Below are positions 33,016 to 44,581 of a stretch of 64,000 nucleotides of DNA, in pieces. Source of the stretch: Tetrapyrgos nigripes (lineage: Eukaryota; Basidiomycota; Agaricomycetes; Agaricales; Campanellaceae); assembly GCA_013368315.1 (NCBI GenBank), contig JAACJM010000012.1:62001-126000 (forward strand). Direction: 5' to 3'. The position numbers were made by a program, and so were the translations under genes. The notes under the pieces are model-generated. The model was not told the DNA's origin, did not search any database, and saw only the letters and a list, made by a program, of their open reading frames with translations. Each line of letters starts with the position of its first letter. Position 1 is the first letter of the stretch.

Positions 33016-34497
33016 ATGCCAACCCCAGAACCCTCGCCTGCCCAGCGCAACATACCGCCCCTCGCTCCTCTAGAGTATCTCCAGACCCAGCGCCGCGGTT
33101 CCATCACCGATCCTTCTCTGCACGCCGCCAAGCACTCCCAAAATTTCCGTGAGCCAGCTGCACCGACGCCCAGCGATCCCAGAGACGCGCCCAGACCGTC
33201 GTCGGCCTATGTGTTTGGAGACGCAACGCCTCAGACGGAAAGTCCGGGGCTCCGCAAGATATTACGTTCGCCATCTTCCGACCTAGATGTAGCGCGACCA
33301 AATTCTGAAAGGGGAACCAAGGCCGGTGCGTGGTATTTGCGTGTGGTGTGAGCAAGGCTGAGCTCGTGCAGATGGACGACGTGAATCGACGAGCGACGAC
33401 GCGGTGACTGGGATGAAGCGAAAGATGTCGAGCGAGCGCAACGGCGAGGAGACACGGGAGGAGATGATGGATGTGGACGGGCCGGCGCCGAAGCGACGAA
33501 TGTCGTCGATAGACACGGCGCGAATAGCAAAGCTTTCGCTGGACGACCGTCGGTACTCTGTAGGCGGATATCCATCGGTAATTACCGGTCCTGACAGCCG
33601 TCCCACTCCGTCCGGCATTCTGACTTACTCGTGGCCCTCTCTTCACCAAGAGTCCAACATGCACCACCCCACAGATCCCTCCCACTCAGCCCCAAACTCC
33701 ATTGTCATGATGCCTCCAGTCTCCTTTCCTCCAGACAGGAGGATGTCTGTCCCAGATACCCTCGCCTCAGGGCCCACCAGAGTCCTTCGTTCTCGTTCTC
33801 GTCCTCCTTCACGTCAGATGCACAACTCTGACCCTGCCCCTTCCGAGTCTGCCTCCCCGACAGCCCAGGATGATGCCTCTTCAGTTACCACCACAAGCAA
33901 ATCCGCCAAGGAGCCCGGCTCAACTCCTTATTCTCGCTCGCCCGAGCTTCGGGTATCTCACAAATTGGCAGAACGAAAGCGCAGAAGGGAAATGAAGGAC
34001 TTGTTTGATGAGCTGCGGGATCAGCTCCCTGCTGACAGAGGGATGAAGGCGAGCAAATGGGAAATCCTCAGTAAAGGTTCGTCCTTCTCGCCCTTGTTCC
34101 TTTACAGAAATTCACCGTGTTTTTAGCGATCGATTTTGTCACGCAGCTCAAACACAATCATCAAGAAATGGCCCGGGAAATTGAAATGCTCAAGCACGAG
34201 ATAGACGTTCTACGGCAGAGCAATGGAATGCCTGCTCAATTCTCCGGTGGCCCACCTCATCCACTAGTATACAGCCAAGGCCCACCACAGATGCCAGGAC
34301 CCTACCCTCATCCCCTTCCACCTCCAGGGGTCATGCAGCACCCTCCACCTCCACCCCATGCTCCTCAGCAGCCTCCACAACAACCACAACCACCTCTCTC
34401 CCGACCTGCATCTTCTCAAAATATGTTCCCTCCTTCTGCCGTTCCTTCGCCGCAACCAAATGGAACTCCCAACCGGACAGAGGTCCCTCCGACATGA
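33016..34497 (+). CDS. bHLH transcription factor (Esc1-like)
   Basis: The bHLH domain reads [20 protein letters not shown], then [20 protein letters not shown], and after an intron [20 protein letters not shown]. It is followed by a leucine-zipper-like helix and a Pro/Gln-rich C-terminus ([18 protein letters not shown]). The basic region ERKRR predicts E-box binding. A long Ser/Pro-rich N-terminus ([12 protein letters not shown] at the ATG 33016) includes a basic segment KRKMSSERN and [11 protein letters not shown]. It resembles fungal bHLH regulators such as Schizosaccharomyces Esc1; the target genes cannot be inferred. The stop is TGA 34495-34497. Two or three introns are seen. Confidence 0.82.
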
Positions 34498-34809
34498 TGC
34501 ACCGACGAGTACTTTTCTTCTGTAGTTTCTTCGCATATTTGAATGGGCCGCTGGATTGGCGATACATGGACGAACTGCCTATACCATTGTTGTTTTAGTA
34601 CTCCTGTCTATATGAACCACGCATCGGTCTGAGAACGATATTTTGTTGGACCATATTTATGACATAGAATAAAAGAAAAAGAATAATGATGGCAGTGCAA
34701 CGTATTGTTGTAGGCGTAAACAATTAGCACATGCCTTTGTTCTCCACCATCATCGAGTAATCCTTTCTACACCTTTACATTCGCTCTAATTACACCAAGA
34801 TACCCAGCC
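34498..34809. other. Intergenic region between bHLH and TFIIF genes
   Basis: These 312 bases hold the 3' UTR of the bHLH gene and the TFIIF alpha promoter. They are AT-rich with a run of A near 34670-34690. No element was recognised. Confidence 0.4.
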
Positions 34810-36949
34810 ATGCCCAAGGAACCATCCATGTCGCTTCTGTTCCACCCAAAGAAAAACGCCAAAAATACCATAAGGCGACCCAATCCCACCTCCAACCCCA
34901 ACCCCACTCCCAGTTCCTCTCCTCGGAAATCCAAAGCACAATCTCCCATGAGAGTAGACAACGATGAGGACGAAGATACCATGAAGCTCCCGGACACGAC
35001 CTTCACAGAGTACAAAGTCATGTCCTCTGCTCTCAACGGATGGAAATACGATGTGATGAAGTTTGACTCGAGGAAGAGCGTTGATGTCTCGCGGTGGGAG
35101 ACCCCAGTCAAGCTGAATAGGAAGGACTTGAGGAGGGAGGACCCGGCTGCGAGTGGTGTTGGACAGGCCGTGCGTCCCATGCTGGGAGCTGATGGTCAGG
35201 AGGTGTATGGAGCTGATGGGAGGCCCGTGATGGTAGATGCTGAAGGAAGGCCCGTCACTGATCCATCGGGCAGCGGCGCCAAAGGCAAAGGCGGCCTTGC
35301 CAACAGCAAGAAGAAATTCCAAAAAAAGACGAGGCAGGTGTTTACCGTATCGGAGGAGGTGAGACTGTTGAGGAGAGAAGAAAAGTACCCTTGGGTCATG
35401 GAGGATGCTTCTGGTCAGGAGCTGTGGACCGCTCAACTGGAAGACTTGGGCAAGGCAGGAATACACGCGTTCTTTATGCCAGCAGCCAACGATGTCTTCA
35501 AGTTTGTTCCTTCACACCGGTGGTACAAGTTCCAGAAGAAGCTCAAGCATGATTTGCCAACGGACAGTGTCACTGTCGAGGCTGCTGTGAGTATCTATTA
35601 CGCTTTATCGAACACCATTGACCGACTAGTCCTACAGTACCAAAAGAACCAGAAACGAGACCCTTCAACCTGGCTACACCAAAGGAACGGCAAGGGACCT
35701 TCTACTGCCACCGCTGCCATGTTCAAGGCTGAGGCCGAAGGCCGTACCATATCTCTCGGAAGCGGCTCTCTCGTTCACAACGCTAGTCAAAGTTATGGTC
35801 CTGGTGGCAGAAGGCTGAGAGCTGTTGACAGCGGTGGAGATCTCTTTGGAGATGATGAAGATGGGGACTCCAAACCTAGGAAAAGGGAGTTGGGCGAGGA
35901 GGGTGACCTGGATGAGGTCGAGTATGAGGAAGAATTCGCTGACGACGACGAAAAGATGGAGATTAATGAAGACGAGGAAACTAAAGAGCTCGAGGTATGA
36001 CTGACTCTTTTATATGAGCGCACACCTCCTAATTTTTTACTCTCAGGAACGTCTCAAAAAGGAATACAAGAACGCTAACAAGACAAGGGAAGGCTACATC
36101 GATGAATCCGAAGAAGAGGACGATAAGCCGATGTCGAAACAAGAGAGGGCTATGCAGAAGATGCTTAAGACAAGGGAAGGTATTGACGCTTACGAGAGCG
36201 ATGAGGATGAAAATCCTTATGCGTCGTCTGCGGTCAGTCATTTTGTGTGTCTTTGATGATCTTGTCTCTAACATAAAGTTTAGGAAGAGGAAGAGGAAGA
36301 GCCTGCTCCCGTGTCAAATGAGCCTGCCGTTCTCCAGCAGAAATCCCCTACGCCCACCTCCGAATTTGCAGATATCAAACCTTCGGTTCCACCAACCCGT
36401 CCTCCCAATGTTGGTGATAATGTGTCGCCGGCTCCCTCTCCTGTTCCCGGTCTAGGTGGACATAGTGTGGTGGCTAAGCGTGCAACCAGTCCCAAGGCTC
36501 CCAAACTGAAATCAAACAACGTGAGCCGAGCCAGCAGCCCTTTGGCGTCTGGAAGCCGAGCTACGAGCCCTATTGCTACTTCGCCAGTCGCACAGAATGG
36601 TCTACAAAAGAAACGCAAAGCAGAAGAGTCTCCCACCTCTCCTACGTCACCAAACGGTGTCGGACATCCCAAACAGAAGAAACGCAAACCTCAGCCAACA
36701 GGAGTGACAGTCGCGACACCTACGGGTCCTTTGGAAGATCGCCTGTTGATCGAATGGCTGAAGAACACACCGAACGCTTCGACAAGGGAATGTATTCAGT
36801 ACTTCACACCTTATCTGACGGACGAAGAGAAGAAGACGAAGTTTACTGCACTGGTAAAGGAGGTGGCTACGTTGAAGAATGGAGTCCTTGTTTTGAGGAA
36901 TGCATACCGAGGCGGTTCGTCCGCACCCTCTCCAGCCGTTTCGGGGTAG
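34810..36949 (+). CDS. TFG1: Transcription initiation factor IIF subunit alpha (RAP74/Tfg1)
   Basis: The N-terminal region carries FTEYKVMSSALNGWKYDVM, KFDSRKSVDVSRWETPVK and the RAP74 segment YPWVMEDASGQELWTAQLED, then VFKFVPSHRWYKFQKK. A long acidic middle (VEYEEEFADDDEKMEINED) and Ser/Pro-rich repeats follow. The C-terminal winged-helix domain reads LEDRLLIEWLKNTPNASTRE, then FTPYLTDEEKKTKFTALVKE. TFIIF alpha works with RNA polymerase II at initiation and elongation. The start ATG is at 34810 (MPKEPSMSLLFHP), with GADGQEVYGADGRPV repeated units near residues 135-160. Three introns are seen, for example 35999-36047. The stop is at 36947-36949. Confidence 0.93.
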
Positions 36950-37118
36950 ATATACCGTCTTTTTCTGTCCATCTGACCGTTGTAATTTGTATGACGAATT
37001 ACATGTAGCTTTGCTGCTCACTCGATTGTCAGCGGAAACACTGACAAGATCGATGATAAATTGAAATTTCATTTAGGAGTCACTTATTTATGGTGGATGA
37101 TTTCCTAGCATCCCCAAG

Positions 37119-38716
37119 ATGTTCCCCTTCGTTCTTCTTCCTTTAATAATTTTTCTATCCTCTGTAATTGCTCACGAACATCAAGCTAATCGTCGTTTAC
37201 CGTCACCTACATGGCACCACTCGCTCGACCACTCTCTTTCTTACCTTTTTAGACGAGAAGACCCCGATGATGATGGCGTCGAATATCCTGACGTTGGCTC
37301 ACCTGGTAAGAGCCTATTTCGTGGTTTTCATTGTTGCCTACATCATACTCATACGCTTCTTTTCGCTTCCAATTTGAAAATTAGAATGGACGTCCAAATA
37401 TCCTAATGGTCCGCCAAACCCAACGCAAATGCCTTCTGCATGGATGAATCGTCTTAAAGCCGCTGTCGCCGCAGGAAAGATCCCTGCCATTCCGGTTTCG
37501 TCTGGTCCCGCAAATACAAACCCAACATACCCACCTGGTCATGACCCTACGAGCCATGAAATTTGTTCAGCCACCTACAAGTGCCGCATAGATGGGGATA
37601 TATGGGATTCGCCTTCAAATATCTTCGGTCTAGGATTCGATGATGGACCTTTACCAGTGGGTAGTCTTCTCTCGTTCTTCCTCACAAAGCTCAATCGGCG
37701 CTTGCGTAGCCTTCCGGGAAATTGTATGATTTTCTAATGCAGAATAACGAAGTCGCCACCAACTTTGTAATCGGTCTTAACATCAGGCAAAACCCCGACA
37801 TGTTTTTACGGGCATATAGGGAGGGCCACGATCTTGCGGTTCACACTTATACCCATCCCCACATGACTACCCAGACTAATGAGCAAGTTGTCGCTGAGGT
37901 GAGATGATGTCGTCGTATTAATCAAGTTGGTTTTATTCATGTCTTCTAGCTCGGATGGAGCATGCAAATCATTCACGATTCTGCTGGTGGACGAGTCCCC
38001 AAATACTGGAGACCGCCTTACGGTGACACAGACCTCAGGGTCAGCGCCATTGCTAGAGAAGTCTTTGGATTAACTTGCATCATTTGGAATCATGAGTGAG
38101 CATTCCTATCTTAGTGTATGTCGAGCATTCACCGAGCCCTCGTTTAGTACTGAGGATTGGAGTCTGACTTCTAATGGCACAACCCTCCAAGCTATCCAGA
38201 ATTCGATGACGCAGTGGCTGACAGGTATACATCTCTACCATAAAACCTTTACTCCACGATGTTAACAGTCATTTAATAGGCCCGAAAGAACCTGGTCTCA
38301 TCATCCTCGAGCACGAATTGTCTGACCAATCCGTTCAAGCCTTTCTAAATGCATATCCTCTCATCAAATCCAATGGATGGACCATCAAATCTGTTGTCCA
38401 GACTGCAAATGACACTAATCCCAGTCCTTACCACAATGCACCCAACACACTAGATGGTCCTGTCCCTGTAGAGGACATCCTTCCTCCTCAGCCACAGTCA
38501 AAAACTTCAACGTCGTCGACCGTCTCATCGACAACTAGTACGGACTCTCACTCCTCTGTGCTAACTGCCAGTACCATTACTTCTTCGTCGCCACACGCTT
38601 CGACGACCGCGGCGCATGCCAACTCTGCCTTTTCCATCGGGACACATCTTATTGCCGCTGCAACATGGTCGTCCACTGGTGTTGTCTTGACCTATTTCTT
38701 GCTTTCCTGCTTTTAG
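37119..38716 (+). CDS. GPI-anchored chitin deacetylase 1 (polysaccharide deacetylase, NodB)
   Basis: A signal peptide ([20 protein letters not shown]) precedes the catalytic domain. The NodB motifs are [10 protein letters not shown] (Asp-Asp metal/base motif), [20 protein letters not shown] (HxxxH) and [11 protein letters not shown] Ser/Thr-rich tail and a hydrophobic C-terminus ([15 protein letters not shown]) indicate GPI anchoring. Such enzymes convert chitin to chitosan at the cell wall. About seven short introns interrupt the gene, for example 37300-37384 and 37667-37709. It is a close paralogue of the gene at 42091-43701, sharing [11 protein letters not shown], the [16 protein letters not shown] segment and intron positions. 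The start ATG is at 37119. Confidence 0.92.
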
Positions 38717-39675
38717 AGAAACATATTACTATCAGTACACAGTCATGATATGAAATTACGCTTTCTGATTATCTTACCCTGCAACTAGTTGCATTGGACT
38801 ACTTGGACTACTAGTATTTAGTATTGGACTATGGTTTCTGAGGACCTTTTACGCCAAACTTCGGACTACATGGATGATTTTTATTATTTATGCATAAATT
38901 ATGTATACCGCTCCTTGCTAGAATCCACTTCCAGAGGCCAGTGAGGGCCTGCTTGAGCTCACATTGCAAGCGGAACTTGTCACAAATCGCCGGTCTATTC
39001 ATTTCTTACCTCCATGGACTATTATTCATTTCTCTCATGTCTACAGTTACCATCACTTGATCTGACATGTTCATCCTTTATCTCCTCCGATTCTTATCTC
39101 CATGGACATTCCCACTTATTCACTTATTCCCAATTCACTTCCTTGACATATATACCAAAGGACTTGTAGTTAGTTCCTTAGTCTGTTCACTTTGTCTCCA
39201 CTCCGCTCTCAGTACAGTGCAGTGTCGAGTATAGTCAGCTACTCATCTTCTACTTGTTTCTACGTTTTCCCTATTCTCTCTCTCTGTCTCTCTCAATATC
39301 GTCTTGTCTGTAATCTGTTAATCTATTTGGTTCATCGTGTGACTTGGGTGGTTATTGCTAAGTGACAACGTTCTTGACACTTGAACAGACTCTCTTACAC
39401 CCACCTCACAAACAGACCTCACAACTCAACATGAATCCTTCCATCGTATTAAACCTTCCTATTATTCCATCCTTCCCCTACGGTGCCCCAAGCCCATCAT
39501 CTCTACCCTGTGTGAGGAGCCTCACAGGTTGGCCGGCGTGAACAGTTCAAGGAGCTGTTGCACGAAGTCATCCCCCGTCTACACAGTTTTGAGACGTAAA
39601 ACCAGACTCGCCAATTCGAGTAGGGTGGTCGACCGACTCTGTAATTGAAATCCTAAAAACCCTCAATTGTACACA
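38717..39675. other. Non-coding leader between chitin deacetylase 1 and the gag-like frame
   Basis: This 959-base stretch holds the 3' UTR of the deacetylase and, further on, sequence with pyrimidine tracts (CTCTCTCTCTGTCTCTCTC near 39277-39294) and a TATA-like ATATATACC near 39149. It could be an LTR plus leader of the retroelement. No matching LTR was found on the other side and no clear tRNA-complementary primer site was recognised. Confidence 0.4.
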
Positions 39676-40960
39676 ATGGCCCTCAGCTTCAAACCATCCC
39701 TTAACAACCTACAAATCCAACCCCCACCAGAATACCCCTACAAGATCGAAAAGTCAGACCCAAACAGTTTCGAGAACTACACACAGCGAATTAAAAACGC
39801 AGTACAAAAAACACGCCGCTGCAGGGGGAACGAGTAGAACCCCTGCTGACATCCCTATCGACGATGTTGATCTCTCTATCACTTCTGGTAGAACCACACA
39901 GGAAAGAGGGGTGAAACCAGAGAAATTTGCAGGAGAACGAAACCTAACAAAATATTGGTTAGCTGGATTTAACAACTATCTTCGACTTAACGAAGGGGTC
40001 TATCCTACGGAGAATGAGAAAATATCACTATTTCTCACTCTCTTCACAGGAGAGGAAGCGAGGCGATGGGCTCACAACATGATGACGAAAATCTATGATG
40101 AAGACGATGACTATAGCGACAGTGATGAAGAGTCGACTAGTGAAGATGAAGACTCTTCGTCACTAGAATCTATGACGAAGAAGAGGTCATGGACCCTACG
40201 AGAAGTGAAACGAGAGTTCTTGCGAGATTTTAAACCAGTGTCCTGGGAATCTCAAGCACAAACGAAGATAGAAACCATAAGGATGGAGGGAGCCTTAGCA
40301 GATATAGATAAGTACAACTCCCAATTCAAACTATACGCTAAAGATACTGGTTACAACGACAAGGCATTAATGAAGCACTATCAAAAGGGGCTTCCGAAAG
40401 GATTGGTAGACCAAATTTCGCTTCTATCGTCCCAACCCAAGAACCTCGTAACGCTACAAAAGGTTGCGGTCAAACAACACATGATCTGGGCAGAAAGACA
40501 GGCAGAGAAAGCCTTATGGAATAAACAACGAGGAGAAGGGGGGCAGCAGACCAAGGGATCACAGGACATGGGAGACAATCAAATAAGGATCATGGAAGTA
40601 AATGCCTTCCAAAGCAATACCCCAGGTGCATCTTCGAATACTAAGTATCCACTGAAACTGACTAATGAGGAAAGGGAGAGGATGAGAAAGGAAGGAAGAT
40701 GTTTTGGCTGTCGCAAAAAAGGACACACCACACGGAATTGTCCTACGTTTCCCAGGTCAACCACAACAAATACCAATAACACAGCCTTGAGACCTTCGAT
40801 AAGAGCAACCACAGCCACCACAGAATCCTTGTCTTTCGGAACAAACACTACGATGAAGGACATCTCGGAATTGACCACCAAAATCAGGTCACTATCAGGA
40901 GAAGAGAAGGAACAGGCAGCAGGATACCTAAAAGAGCTTATAACACAGATGGATTTTTAA
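39676..40960 (+). pseudogene. Gag-like gene with frameshift near the start
   Basis: The first part (39676 to about 39806) reads in one frame and ends prematurely after a run of six A bases near 39807-39812. The remainder, in the next frame, is a 349-codon open frame to 40960. It includes a Retrotrans_gag-like segment (YPTENEKISLFLTLFTGEEA, ARRWAHNMM), an acidic insertion and a zinc knuckle CFGCRKKGHTTRNC near 40700-40740, before the C-terminal region. The one-base shift in the A run is seen directly. A programmed shift is possible but decay is more likely, given the truncated downstream part. Confidence 0.8.
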
Positions 40961-41093
40961 ATACCTCCCCTGCTACGTCGTCAGGAGGAGTATGGACATG
41001 TATACCAGTAAAAAACAGGCAATACACGAGCCTTATACCCTTTCATAAGCCACAATTCCCATCTGAGCTAAGAATCATGGCAATCACTCGAAA

Positions 41094-41398
41094 CTGACAG
41101 ATTCCCTCAATAGAATTGAAAACGGAACTAATCGGTAAAATAACTGGACGAAAAATCGATGCAATGGCTCTGCTGGACAGTGGAGCGGAAGGAATTATCA
41201 TCAACAATAACTTCGCTCAAAAACACCACCTTAATTGAATTCCCATAGAAAACCCTTCCCAGTACGAAATGTCGACGGATCTGAAAATGTGATGGGATGG
41301 GTGACGCACTATACCATCCAAAAATTACGGATTTATGCCCAAAATCAAAGGTCCCATCATGAAGAAACTGCCGAATTCTATATTACGGACACCGGCGA
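41094..41398 (+). pseudogene. Aspartic protease remnant of the retroelement
   Basis: A short segment with the catalytic triad-like DSGA (ALLDSGAEGIIINNNF at about 41169-41217) follows gag in a different frame. It contains in-frame stops, including TGA 41097-41099 upstream and TGA near 41237, and the similarity ends near 41398. It is therefore a degenerate copy of the protease part of pol. Confidence 0.7.
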
Positions 41399-42090
41399 TT
41401 CGTGACAGAACTTGCTTGGGAGTTGCAAAATTTAAACTTGAACAGAAGTCTAAGCTTAAGGTCCGATAATATAAGGTATAGTACCTTCCAAGTCTCTTGG
41501 GCAGATTCTACGCTCACTATGTAGTACCTACAAGCATATATATACATTCCTTCGTTTATCGTCCCTGCTACCGACGGGTTTATACGGTTCTGGAATCTGC
41601 CGGAGTGGTTCATTCTCACGACTGCTAGGCTCTTCGAGCTCCCTCGTCTACTGATCTACTGAACACCAACAGCTTTGCAGATCGTCAAATAAGTCTTGTA
41701 CTTCACTTCAATTTCAAAGTCAATATACCCTTCCTAGTCCTGAGTCCTCAGCCGGCGAAGCGGCTATAAGCCCGTCGTTTAAAGTTTCTTGCACATCCCG
41801 AGCGGGATTACTTTTTACGCGCGTTTGGACTCTGCGGATCCATACTATACATATGTATACCCCGACCTACGGTGGATACACTGCAAATCGTATGCGTCAT
41901 TCGGTCTAATTCAGGATACAGACATTCCGTTGCTTGCTCCGGGGTAGGCTGACCGATATCGGGGAACATAGACCGCCTTGGGCTACCGGAACACTTCGAG
42001 TTTTGATGCTACTAACCAATCAAATCAATCCAAAAATTTGCAATTAACCGTGTAGAGCTGAGACGTACTTATGGTCGGTCTGTTCTTGCT
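41399..42090. other. Unexplained segment between the retroelement and chitin deacetylase 2
   Basis: About 690 bases without a recognised gene. It begins immediately after the protease similarity stops and has a 12-base palindrome (ATACATATGTAT) near 41851-41862. Its last part is the promoter of the second deacetylase. It shows no obvious match by eye to the region before gag, so it does not look like the other LTR. It may be a remnant of another repeat. Confidence 0.35.
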
Positions 42091-43701
42091 ATGCCTTTCC
42101 ACCCCCACCCTCTCATGATGATCTCTTTCGTTTTCCTCCCCTTAATATTCTCCTCCGTAATCGCCCACGAACATCAAGCGAATCGTCGTCTTCCCTCAGC
42201 CACATGGCACCACTCGCGAGACCATTCAGTTTCCGACCTTTTCAGACGCGATGCAAATGATGGAACCCATTATCCTGCTGTTGGAACGCCCGGTTAGAGA
42301 ATTCTTCTTTATTTCGGTGCACCATTCTCATATTTTTCCTTTGAAATTAGAATGGGCATCCAAATATCCTCCTTGGACCCCGGACCCCTCTCAAATGCCT
42401 GGTGCATGGCGTGATCGCCTCAACGTTGCTGTCGCTGCAGGAAAGGTCCCTAACACTCCAATCCCGTATAGCCCCGGAGATCAAAATCCGACATACCCAG
42501 AAGGTCACGATCCCATGAGCCCCGAAATTTGTTCAGCTACCTACAAGTGCCGCATAGACGGAGATATATGGGATGGTCCTTCTGGGTTCTTTGGGACATC
42601 GTTTGACGATGGACCTTTACCAGTGGGTACTCTTTACCTTTCTTTATTTGCCGTAAACTGAAAATTTGTTCAGACTTCTGGGAAGCTGTACGACTTCTTG
42701 AAGGAGAAAAACGAAACTGCTACCAACTTCATGATCGGCAGCAACGTCCTTGAAAATCCAGATATGTTCTTGCGGGCATTAACCGAGGGTCACGACCTCG
42801 CAGTTCATACTTGGACTCACCCCTACATGACTACCCAAACCAATGAGCAAGTCGTCGCCGAGGTGAGTCAAACGCTACTCTGGCTTCGCAGCAAGACTCA
42901 AGGTTATTCCAGCTCGGATGGACAATGCAAATCATTCACGATTCTTCTGGTGGACGAGTACCGAAATACTGGCGACCTCCCTATGGAGATAGCGACACCA
43001 GAGTCACCGCCATTGCCAGGGAAGTTTTTGGATTGACTACTATTATCTGGAATCAGGAGTGAGTATCTCGTTCGTCTCTCTCCAACTTTACCTGATTCCT
43101 CTTTTGCTCAGCACTGAGGACTGGAGTTTGATTTCCGGTGGCACTACGCTCGATGTGATTCAAAACTCGATGACGCAGTGGTTGACTGGTACGCATTTTA
43201 TCAAAGAAACCGAGTATTCGCTTTGATATTAACGGTCTCTCAACAGGCCCGAAAGAACCTGGTCTGGTTATTCTCGAGCACGAAACGTCCGATTTATCTG
43301 TTCAAGCCTTCATCAATGCATATCCTCTCATCAAATCCAACGGCTGGACGACCAAATCTCTTGCTCAGATTGCAAATGACACTGATACCAGTCCTTACCG
43401 CAATGCACCCAGCACACAAGACGGTCCCGTCTTAGCGGAAGATATCATCGTCTTAGACGACACGAAGCCACATTCATCGACTTTGTCATCGAACAACTCT
43501 TCAACAAGCTCACCCACTTCAGCAACCAGTAGTGCGAATGCTGGCCCTTCGGCACACGTCTCAACCTCGTCGCAGGCACAGTCATCTCAGTACAACCCGC
43601 CACAATTATCTCAGTCCAACTCGGCCCTTTCCATTCTTAGTACGGCAGGGTGGACGTCCGCTGCTTTCGCGTTGACTCACTTATTGATTTCCTCGGTCTA
43701 A
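42091..43701 (+). CDS. GPI-anchored chitin deacetylase 2 (tandem paralogue)
   Basis: The signal peptide ([19 protein letters not shown]) is followed by a domain with [30 protein letters not shown] and [13 protein letters not shown], so the NodB metal-binding motifs are intact. The tail is Ser/Thr/Asn-rich and ends in a hydrophobic segment ([14 protein letters not shown]), consistent with a GPI anchor. The enzyme is expected to deacetylate cell-wall chitin. The gene shares sequence and intron positions with the copy at 37119-38716 and lies on the same strand, which indicates tandem duplication. The ATG is at 42091; an in-frame ATG nine codons later would also give a signal peptide. Confidence 0.92.
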
Positions 43702-44581
43702 AATAACAGCATCCCTGTCGCCACATTGCTACATATTTGCTTTCATCTTTCTCGTCCCTGCGGCCCAGGTCTCCTTCTGTATGAACATTCTCTGGTGGGG
43801 CGTTGCTGGGATTGGTTACATACTTCACATTACCCACACACTCGTTTAAAATACTCGCTCTTTAAAACTTCCACTCCTTAAATCTCGTTCCCTTGATTAT
43901 TTGTTACTCTATCCCATGTATTCACCATTGTGGAATAGATACATAAATGGACTTTGCGTAATCAGAATGTACTTCGTTCTTTAGATCAGAAAATTAACCG
44001 CACAGTTCTGCGTGGCAGTCACACTTGATAACCTTCTGACAGCACTGATAAAGATTCGCTCAGTCCGCAAATCGACTCTGCATACTATCTGAGAGTAGTG
44101 GCTACGAGTGTTCATAACAGTCCACAAACAGTACAAAGAAATAAGCTAGATAAAAAAACATACTCGTAATAAACGTAAGGACGTCGTGAAGTCATATATC
44201 GTATCGTGATGATGAGTGGGCGTAAGTCAGCATGTAAACCATATAGACACTAAAAAGGTGATAAGATATATGAGATGGGTGTCAAATATCGAGGAGGAAT
44301 AATGCAACAGGGGGTGAGAGGTGAGAGGTAGAGGGGTAGACTAGTAGTGGATAGCAAACCGATTCTGAAATGTAGACGGCAATACGACAACAAGGCAGTA
44401 GGTATGTATAGATGCATCGCAAGAAAAAGAGAAAGAAGAATAGTCCAAGAAAATACACCATTTGTAGCATGTCGCAGATAACCCAATGTGTTGTAAGTGC
44501 ATTCAATAGATGCAATATGTAAGGACGACTAGCCGCCCACTGTCGTCAGATATCGTCACGACGAGATAGATACAAAACCGA
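43702..44581. other. Convergent intergenic region
   Basis: These 880 bases lie between the stop of chitin deacetylase 2 (+) and the stop of the kinase gene (-). The sequence is AT-rich with purine-rich stretches near 44300-44440. Open frames there are short and have no family features. No tRNA, repeat or RNA was recognised. Confidence 0.45.

Larger units (their letters stand above)
39676..41398 (+). mobile_element. Truncated Ty3/gypsy-type LTR retrotransposon fragment
   Basis: The fragment contains a gag frame with a CCHC zinc knuckle and part of a retropepsin-like protease, and nothing of reverse transcriptase, RNase H or integrase. The element's outer boundaries are not resolved; the stretch given runs from the first gag-like ATG to the end of protease-like similarity. 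The frame is broken near 39806-39830 and again within the protease. It lies between two tandem chitin deacetylase genes and is fungal in nature. Confidence 0.85.

Noticed and set aside
38717..39675. Possible 5' LTR of the gypsy fragment
   Set aside because: No matching copy on the 3' side, no clear terminal TG/CA pair and no recognised primer site, so boundaries cannot be supported.
43702..44581. Search for tRNA or other RNA gene in the largest gap
   Set aside because: No cloverleaf-like box A/box B pair or other structured RNA was recognised by eye; a covariance-model search would be needed.
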